DNA of 12,461 bases, from contig JAMCZD010000368.1 of NCBI GenBank assembly GCA_023473405.1, positions 1-12,461 of the forward strand, written 5' to 3'. Positions within the stretch are counted from its first letter, which is position 1, and every line of letters begins with the position of its first letter. The DNA is from Candidatus Omnitrophota bacterium. Lineage in GTDB: Bacteria > Verrucomicrobiota > Verrucomicrobiia > Limisphaerales > UBA1319. The position numbers and the translations under genes are program-made. Shown here in pieces: positions 7,713-12,461 of the stretch. Under the pieces are notes generated by a model. The model saw only the letters and a program-made list of their open reading frames with translations, did not search any database and had not been told where the DNA came from.

Positions 7713-8699
7713 TTAGGATTTGAGCGGAGGCAGGGTGAGACCCTTCTGCAAAAGGGGGTCCACCCGCGTGTCCCAATCCAGGGGGATGCGGCTTCTTTTT
7801 TGATAAATGGTGGGCGAAACGCCCATGAAAGAGTGAAAGGTGGCGTTAAAATGGCTCAGACTTTCAAAACCAACCGCGAACGCGGCCTCGGTCACGTTTG
7901 ACCCCGGCTCGCTCAACAGGGCGGCGGCCCGGTGAATGCGGTAACCCTGGAGGTATTTAACCCATGACATCCCCACCGCTTTATTGAAAAGGATTTTTAG
8001 CCGCGACTCGCTCACGCCGACTGCGCGCGCCAAATTCTCCGCATAAATCGGTTCGGTGTAATGCTCGCGCAGGTACCGGAAAATCTTGCTGACGGGTTGC
8101 CACTCGGTGTCTTCCGCCTTTCCCAGCTTGCGCCCCATTCGCTGTTCCCAACGCAACAACTCAACCAGTTGCTCCATCAGCAGTGTTCGGAGCCGTATTT
8201 CGCGTCCGAACTGTTTTCGCTCGAACTCGTCGCGGATTTCCTCGAACCAACGCGTCAAACGCTGGCGCAGGACCTTTGGGGGTCTGACCAGGCGCTCGCT
8301 CAAGGTCTGTTTCACGGTAAAGCGCCGGAGCACTTCCGGGCCGTCACTCTGCGGGCCCAGGTCAATGAGAACGCTGGGGAGGAAATAGACCGTGATGAAT
8401 TTCAGGGGATAGCGTGTGATCCTGCTCCAGTGCGGAACGCCTGGGCCCACCAGAATAATGTCCCCGGGCAGACGTTCGGCCTTCTGACGTTCCACAAAGG
8501 TTACGACCGTTCCCTCGAGGTTTATCCCCATGCCGCAATACGGGTGACGTTCCGGCGGGGGGGCCGGCGAGCCTGAATAGATGGTTCCGTGGCGGACCCA
8601 AATCGGACACAGCTCGCTGGCCGGCTTGAGGGACTCGGTTACGTCGGATAACCAGGCAAGTTCCAACGGCTTCGTGGCTCTCAAACTCAGCGGAATCAT
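7713..8699 (-). CDS. AraC-family transcriptional regulator with cupin sensor (paralog 2)
   Basis: This 328-aa regulator has the same layout as its downstream neighbour: a cupin domain with HPYCGMG (His52), LPGD and GVPHWSRITRYPLKF (His90), then a C-terminal double HTH with ENLARAVGVSESRLKILFN and EAAFAVGFESLSHFNATFHSFMGVSP. It ends with about 20 additional residues after the HTH, ending LLQKGLTLPPLKS. It is the first gene of the probable two-gene regulator operon, divergent from the SDR gene across 167 bp. A good promoter lies immediately upstream, with only about 5-6 bases between the expected start point and the ATG. The cupin differs from paralog 1 at several positions around HPYC (GM for EF) and in the 60-75 strand, which may mean different ligands. 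Duplication is clear; the regulated genes are inferred from position only. Confidence 0.93.
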   Translation of the reverse strand: MIPLSLRATKPLELAWLSDVTESLKPASELCPIWVRHGTIYSGSPAPPPERHPYCGMGINLEGTVVTFVERQKAERLPGDIILVGPGVPHWSRITRYPLKFITVYFLPSVLIDLGPQSDGPEVLRRFTVKQTLSERLVRPPKVLRQRLTRWFEEIRDEFERKQFGREIRLRTLLMEQLVELLRWEQRMGRKLGKAEDTEWQPVSKIFRYLREHYTEPIYAENLARAVGVSESRLKILFNKAVGMSWVKYLQGYRIHRAAALLSEPGSNVTEAAFAVGFESLSHFNATFHSFMGVSPTIYQKRSRIPLDWDTRVDPLLQKGLTLPPLKS

Positions 8700-8711
8700 A
8701 ATTTATTTTTA

Positions 8712-8739
8712 ATTCTACTTTAACCATCAAGCGCGTCAA
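8712..8739 (-). promoter_or_regulatory. Sigma-70-type promoter for the AraC operon
   Basis: Read on the minus strand, TTGACG (8739-8734) is followed after 16 bases by TAGAAT (8717-8712). Each matches the consensus at five of six positions. The expected start point is near 8705, so the leader before the ATG at 8699 would be only about 5-6 bases, too short for a Shine-Dalgarno site. Confidence 0.6.
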
Positions 8740-8866
8740 TAGGCTAAAGAAAACGGCGATAAATTGCTGAAAAAAGCCGGCCCGGCAAGCCACTTTTCTC
8801 TAGATAAGCCGGTAAGTTTAACGCAGAATCGGTCGCCAAACATCAACCAAAAATGATAGGAAATCT
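8740..8866. promoter_or_regulatory. Regulator/SDR divergent control region
   Basis: This is the non-coding region upstream of the SDR gene. It holds AAGCCGG as a direct repeat at 8774-8780 and 8806-8812 (32 bp, about three helical turns apart) and a perfect short palindrome GCCGG-C-CCGGC at 8776-8786. Spaced direct repeats on one face of the helix are typical of AraC-family operators, so these are candidate sites for one of the adjacent regulators. No convincing -35/-10 pair for the SDR gene was found. TAGG at 8857-8860 is a weak ribosome-binding site before the ATG at 8867. Confidence 0.3.
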
Positions 8867-9709
8867 ATGAGCACAGAGATGAAGCTGAAGGGCCGTAAAG
8901 CGTTGGTAAGCGGATCGGGAACCGGAATTGGCCGTGAAATAGCCTTGGAGTTCGCCCGCCAGGGCGCCGATGTGGTTCTCCATTATGCGCATAGCGAGGC
9001 CGGTGCGCGCTCAGCCGTCGATGAAATCAAGGCCATGGGGCGGCGGGCGGAGGCGTTCAAGGCGAATTTAGGCGACGTGAAAGAGGTTCAGGGATTGGCC
9101 GACAAGGCGATCGAATTTATGGGCGGCATTGACAGCCTGGTGAATAACGCTGGCATCACCTTTAACAAGCCCTTTTTCAAGGTCGAGCAGGACCAATTCG
9201 ACACGGTATTTGGCGTTAATATCCGGGCCCAGTTCTTTTTGACCCAGCGCGTCACGAAGTACATGGTGAACCACGGCGGCGGCACGGTCTGCAATCTGAC
9301 CTCGATCCATGGATTTTCCGGCGCCCGCGAACACTCGGTGTATGCCGCGACCAAGGGTGCAATCATCGCTTTCACGCGCTCCCTGGCTGTTGAAATGGCC
9401 CACCAAGGCGTCCGCGTCAATGCCATCGCCCCGGGATGGGTCACCGTGGACAATTATTTCAAGACGATCCCCGGATTCAACCTCGAACAAGCCGCCAAAG
9501 ACGCTTATAACTCAGTTCCTGTGGCTCGCGCCGGAACTCCGATGGACATCGCCAAATTGGCGGTGTTTCTGAGCTGTGACGACTCGGGTTATATCGTGGG
9601 CCAAACAATTATAGCCGATGGCGGCACCACGGCCTTGATGTCGCTGATGACCGATTTCCGCACCGAGTCCAAGGCCTCATTTGGCAAGGGATACGTCCCC
9701 GGCGTGTAG
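8867..9709 (+). CDS. SDR-family NAD(P)-dependent oxidoreductase
   Basis: This 280-aa classical short-chain dehydrogenase/reductase is cytoplasmic. The Rossmann glycine motif is SGSGTGIG (15-22), followed by the structural motif NNAG (93-96), catalytic Asn118, Ser146 and Y159-A-A-T-K163, and then PGWV after the sixth strand. The final strand carries the usual VGQTIIADGG. A C-terminal extension of about 25 residues (MTDFRTESKASFGKGYVPGV region) goes beyond the common 250-aa length and is often seen in sugar or polyol dehydrogenases. The second strand ends in HYAHSE, which does not settle NAD versus NADP use. Position between a regulator pair and two glycosidases suggests oxidation or reduction of a released sugar, but 3-oxoacyl-ACP reductase-like annotation would also be reached by similarity. 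It is convergent with the GH127 gene and ends in repeat copy B. Confidence 0.92.
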   Translation: MSTEMKLKGRKALVSGSGTGIGREIALEFARQGADVVLHYAHSEAGARSAVDEIKAMGRRAEAFKANLGDVKEVQGLADKAIEFMGGIDSLVNNAGITFNKPFFKVEQDQFDTVFGVNIRAQFFLTQRVTKYMVNHGGGTVCNLTSIHGFSGAREHSVYAATKGAIIAFTRSLAVEMAHQGVRVNAIAPGWVTVDNYFKTIPGFNLEQAAKDAYNSVPVARAGTPMDIAKLAVFLSCDDSGYIVGQTIIADGGTTALMSLMTDFRTESKASFGKGYVPGV

Positions 9710-9718
9710 CATTACGGA

Positions 9719-9870
9719 ACGTTGGAGCGTCTGGAGCGTAATGGAGCTTGGGCGTTTGCGTCCTACACGCTTCGGACGCTCGGCACGCTACCACTGAAGG
9801 GACGAAAGGGACGGAAGAGACGTGGATTCCACGTTGCACACGCTCCGCTCTCCACGCACCTCTCGCTCAC
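9719..9870. repeat. Composite intergenic repeat, copy B
   Basis: This occupies the junction between the SDR stop and the GH127 stop and touches the last codons of the latter. The order of parts matches copy A: GGAGCGT at 9724 and 9733 with GGAGCTT at 9743, then ACGCT at 9767, 9776 and 9785, then a purine-rich tract starting AAGGGACGAAAGGG (9797-9810), then CACGCTCC and further CGCTC words to 9867. The 26-bp segment 9785-9810 matches 6646-6671 of copy A at 22 positions with the same internal spacing. Confidence 0.8.
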
Positions 9871-11822
9871 TTGGCAGCCAAGGGAGAAACGGGTATCCAG
9901 ACTTCCATGGCGCCGGGGGCCCGGTTGTCCCAGGCATAATAGGGGATAGCCGTGATGGTGACGCGACGTGCGTCAGGGACTGCTTGGTACAACCGGTTGT
10001 CCCACTTCAAGGCCCGAGCCACCCTGCCGCGGCCTTTCAACACTACCACGCCACCCAGCAGGCCGGATCGTTTTTCGGGGGTCAGCCTGGCAGCATCGGG
10101 CAGCGCAATGGCCGATAACGGAACCGATTGATCGCAGGCTTCGAGACAATAGACAATCGGTCCTCGTTGGACCGCCAGTTTCCCAAGATCTTCCTTGACC
10201 AGTGGATTGGCAGCGATTAGTTCCACTGGCATAGGAAGGTTCAGCTCGATCACATCACCCTCGTGCCATTCGCGCGCCAGCACTAGGTAATCACGGTCGA
10301 TCGTCGGGTTCGAGACGGATTGTCCGTTCACGCTCGCAACGGCATTCTGGCACCAGCCAGGGATGCGCAGGCGTAATTCGAACGTTGCCGGGTTTTCCAG
10401 CAGCGGTTTGATGATGACGCGCCCGTTCCACGGGTAATCGGTGGTAACGTCCAGTTGGACGGGTTCATGGTCGAGGGTGGTTTGGACCGAGCCTTGCACA
10501 TAGAGATTTACCCAAATTCCATGGTCGGAAAGGGCATAGGCGTAGCCGCCGAGGGAAGCGATCGTGCGGGTGACATTGGGGGGGCAACAGGCACAACCGA
10601 ACCAACTGGAACGATGATCCTTTCCGGTGCTGGCCAACGGGTTGGCGTAGAAAAAGCGGGTGCCGTCCAGGGAGACGCCGGCGAGAATGCCGTTGTAGAG
10701 GGCACGCTCGACGAGGTCGGCGTAACGTCCGTCGCCGTAGAGCAGGTTGAGCCGGTGGTTCCACATGGCCATGGCTACGGAGGCGCACGTTTCCTGGTAG
10801 GCGGTCAGGTTAGGGAGGTCATAATCGGTGGTGAATCCTTCGTTGCTGGCCGAGGGGCCGATGCCGCCGGTGATGTACATCCGCCGCTTGGTTGTGTTGT
10901 ACCAAACCCGGCTGATCATATCGAGCAATCCCTGATCTCCGGTCTCGGACGCCACGTCCACTGCGCCTGAGAGCAAGTAGGCTGCGCGAACGGCGTGACC
11001 GTTGATGCATTGGTGGTCGCGGATGGGGACGTCATCCTGCCAATAAGTGCCGTCGTATTTGTCCAGGGGCGTGTGATGTTCCTCGGCGAAGAATTTTCGT
11101 CCGCGACTTTCGACAAAGAATCGCGCCAGGTCGAAATAGCGGTGCTCACCGGTCACACGCCAAAGCTTGACGAGGGCTAACTCGATTTCAGGGTGGCCGG
11201 GATAACCCATGCGTTTGCCCGGGCCGTTGCCGAAGACCGAACCGATGTAATCGGCGTAGCGGACCGCTACGTCGAGCAAGGTGCGCTTGCCGGTGGCCTG
11301 GTAATGCGCCACGGCGGCTTCGAATAAGTGGCCGGCGCAATAGAGCTCGTGCCAGTCGCGCAGATTGGTCCGGCGTTTGTCGGGCGCGTTGACTTCGAAG
11401 TGGGTGTCCAGATAACCATCCGGTCGTTGCGCGGCGGCGACGCGGGCGATGATAGCGTCGAGACGCCCTTCCAGCGCGGGGTCGGGATGCGTGGCCAGCG
11501 AGTAGGAAGCCGCTTCGAGCCCTTTATACAGGTCTGAATCCATGTAAACCGGCCCGGAATACCCGCTGTGCGCACCGGTGGCTGCCAGGTCGAAGTTGTG
11601 GATGTTACCCGCCTTCTCGAGCATATCCAAGTTGTAAGGGATAGTGGCCAGGCGATTGGTCTCCTGGCGCGGCGCCCAGAAAGTGTCCGTGATGGTCACC
11701 TGGGTGAACGGGACTTCCTTGAGCTTGGCAAAAGTGGTGGTTTCACCGCGAACCGGCTGCAACAGCAGGGTCCCGGCGCTGAGCCAAACCATCAGGGGCA
11801 GCCCGAAACGAGCCGGATTCAT
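9867..11822 (-). CDS. Secreted GH127 beta-L-arabinofuranosidase-like hydrolase
   Basis: This protein of 651 aa from the chosen ATG belongs to GH127 (DUF1680), whose characterised member HypBA1 removes terminal beta-L-arabinofuranose. The (alpha/alpha)6 barrel is visible from FTQVTITDTFWAPR onward. The family's metal and catalytic residues are all present: Glu328 in NEGFTTDYDLPN (acid/base, HypBA1 E322), Glu344 and Cys346 in YQETC (E338, C340), and Cys412-Cys413 in GCACCPPN (nucleophile C417 and ligand C418). Beta-sandwich domains follow (TTDYPWNGRVIIKP..., ...LRIPGWCQNAVASVNG). Start choice: ATG 11822 gives MNPAR plus FGLPLMVWLSAGTLLL, a compact signal peptide; in-frame ATGs at 11846, 11867 and 11936 are possible and none has a ribosome-binding site. 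Export implies action on external polysaccharide or glycoprotein sugar. Related GH146 enzymes share this fold, so exact linkage is uncertain. Confidence 0.93.
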   Translation of the reverse strand: MNPARFGLPLMVWLSAGTLLLQPVRGETTTFAKLKEVPFTQVTITDTFWAPRQETNRLATIPYNLDMLEKAGNIHNFDLAATGAHSGYSGPVYMDSDLYKGLEAASYSLATHPDPALEGRLDAIIARVAAAQRPDGYLDTHFEVNAPDKRRTNLRDWHELYCAGHLFEAAVAHYQATGKRTLLDVAVRYADYIGSVFGNGPGKRMGYPGHPEIELALVKLWRVTGEHRYFDLARFFVESRGRKFFAEEHHTPLDKYDGTYWQDDVPIRDHQCINGHAVRAAYLLSGAVDVASETGDQGLLDMISRVWYNTTKRRMYITGGIGPSASNEGFTTDYDLPNLTAYQETCASVAMAMWNHRLNLLYGDGRYADLVERALYNGILAGVSLDGTRFFYANPLASTGKDHRSSWFGCACCPPNVTRTIASLGGYAYALSDHGIWVNLYVQGSVQTTLDHEPVQLDVTTDYPWNGRVIIKPLLENPATFELRLRIPGWCQNAVASVNGQSVSNPTIDRDYLVLAREWHEGDVIELNLPMPVELIAANPLVKEDLGKLAVQRGPIVYCLEACDQSVPLSAIALPDAARLTPEKRSGLLGGVVVLKGRGRVARALKWDNRLYQAVPDARRVTITAIPYYAWDNRAPGAMEVWIPVSPLAAK

Positions 11823-11954
11823 CGGCGAGGTGGATTGAGAAATCATAATTGCGCTAATCGAGTTCATTGAACGGCCAGGAGGATAGCGCGCTAAATTGGT
11901 TAAGAAAACTAAAATCTCGGCCGCCAGGGGTGTCATGCCACGGCGGTTGGCATA

Positions 11955-12085
11955 AGGTAGCGCGACCTCCGGGTCTGCTGTGCCGGGTTTCCAACTCGCT
12001 TCGCGTCGGACCGGCGCGCCGCTCCGCCGATTGGGAAATCGGCGTTACAGTCGTGGCGGACTTCCGGGTCTGCTGTGCCGGGCTA
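11955..12085. repeat. REP-like palindromic repeat element with flanking direct repeats
   Basis: A 20-bp direct repeat, starting TCCGGGTCTG and ending CTGTGCCGGG, occurs at 11968-11987 and 12063-12082. Between the copies lies a perfect hairpin, CGCCGATT (12025-12032), loop GGGA, AATCGGCG (12037-12044). A small separate hairpin, TGCCA/TGGCA (11936-11940 and 11948-11952), lies just outside. On the minus strand the copies read as GCAGACCCGGAGGTCGCGC-type words. From memory, such words and the GCCGATTT...AAATCGGC hairpin recur between genes in Verrucomicrobia. The element separates the divergent GH127 and small-protein genes. It has no coding capacity that I would believe. Confidence 0.7.
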
Positions 12086-12089
12086 TTTC

Positions 12090-12117
12090 TTGACATCACA
12101 CCCATAGATTCTAGGTT
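12090..12117 (+). promoter_or_regulatory. Candidate promoter giving a leaderless transcript
   Basis: A perfect TTGACA (12090-12095) is followed after 16 bases by TAGGTT (12112-12117), a weak -10 matching only three of six positions. Only six bases separate it from the ATG at 12124, so transcription would begin at or next to the start codon. There is no ribosome-binding site. Confidence 0.4.
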
Positions 12118-12123
12118 TGATTC

Positions 12124-12393
12124 ATGGCAAGCATGTCCGATGACCATAAGCGACCCCGCCGAGCAGTCATGTTAGGCCTCGGGTTGGATAACGACGGCCA
12201 TAAACGATTGACGACCGGCCCAAATTTCGTCCTGGTGGGCGGAACCGAGGAGACGCACTCGGTCATGACTGAAAAGGTCATCAAGATTAACGAAAAGATT
12301 GCGGCGCGTGGCAAAACGCTCGAAAAACTGAGCCGAGGCGAGTTCGAGGAGATCGCCGATTCGGTGGGTTTGCGGCAGGATCATTCGAAATAA
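12124..12393 (+). CDS. Small charged hypothetical protein (89 aa)
   Basis: I do not recognise this protein with certainty. It has no signal peptide, membrane segment or cysteine. The first 12 residues are basic and polar, then AVMLGLGLDNDGHKRLTTGPNFVLVGG looks like two beta strands joined by a DNDGH turn. From about residue 42 it is largely helical and charged (ETHSVMTEKVIKINEKIAARGKTLEKLSRGEFEEIADSVGL). The organised strand-strand-helix pattern, an ATG at the expected start and a TTGACA-containing upstream region argue for a real gene. A second in-frame ATG at 12133 is possible. Similar small uncharacterised proteins may exist across Verrucomicrobiota, but this is memory, not a search. It is transcribed away from the GH127 gene and nothing in context suggests its role. 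Confidence 0.7.
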   Translation: MASMSDDHKRPRRAVMLGLGLDNDGHKRLTTGPNFVLVGGTEETHSVMTEKVIKINEKIAARGKTLEKLSRGEFEEIADSVGLRQDHSK

Positions 12394-12394
12394 A

Positions 12395-12449
12395 ATCGGT
12401 CTTACGGAGGATAAGACAAACTACAAAGTGTCTAATTTGTTTGACCGAT
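12395..12449 (+). terminator. Inverted repeat downstream of the small gene, possible terminator
   Basis: ATCGGTC (12395-12401) begins 2 bases after the stop and is matched by GACCGAT (12443-12449). Inside are short complementary pairs, AGACA (12414-12418) with TGTCT (12429-12433) and CTTA (12401-12404) with TAAG (12412-12415). The region is AT-rich compared with the rest of the window. It lacks a compact stem and a T-run, and the window ends 12 bases later, so a terminator is only one reading. Confidence 0.3.
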
Positions 12450-12461
12450 GATTTGTCAATT

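Noticed and set aside
9722..9949. Small plus-strand ORFs inside repeat copy B
   Set aside because: The peptides simply translate the GGAGCGT and AAGGGAC repeats and then run into the antisense of the GH127 gene.
11867..12175. Plus-strand ORF over the GH127 start and the palindromic repeat
   Set aside because: Its codons run through the GH127 signal region and the hairpin element, and the product is low-complexity with no domain pattern.

Overview
The window looks like chromosomal DNA of a Verrucomicrobiota member, probably near Pedosphaera/Limisphaerales. The reasons are a prepilin with an H-X9-DG tail, large secreted glycoside hydrolases, a tandem AraC pair, few Shine-Dalgarno sequences and many short palindromic or tandem repeats between genes. 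The assignment is by family knowledge, not by a search.

Layout. 1-507 (+): 3' end of a protein with a carboxypeptidase-regulatory-like beta-sandwich. 510-1319 (+): prepilin-like protein. 1327-1854 (+): short ORF resembling only the C-terminal part of a DegT/DnrJ/EryC1/StrS aminotransferase. 1842-1941: long imperfect hairpin. 1977-2870 (-): family 4 uracil-DNA glycosylase. 2976-3094: 17-copy heptamer array in the divergent intergenic region. 3177-6530 (+): 1117-aa secreted clan GH-D (GH36-like) hydrolase with an inserted beta domain, FnIII-like domain and C-terminal binding domain. 6541-6733: composite repeat, copy A. 6738-7679 and 7713-8699 (-): two paralogous AraC-family regulators. 8867-9709 (+): SDR oxidoreductase, divergent from the regulators. 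9719-9870: composite repeat, copy B. 9867-11822 (-): secreted GH127 beta-L-arabinofuranosidase-like enzyme with all zinc and catalytic residues. 11955-12085: palindromic repeat element. 12124-12393 (+): small unrecognised protein.

Working model (inference): the GH36-like enzyme, GH127 enzyme, SDR and two cupin-AraC regulators form a small locus that senses and takes apart a galactose- and/or arabinofuranose-containing polysaccharide, with the SDR acting on a released sugar or derivative. No transporter or SusCD pair lies in the window.

The most unusual non-coding signal is that all three convergent gene junctions (1854/1977, 6530/6738, 9709/9867) are filled by repeat or hairpin elements. Two of them carry the same composite architecture. 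No rRNA, tRNA, CRISPR array, transposase or integrase was seen.
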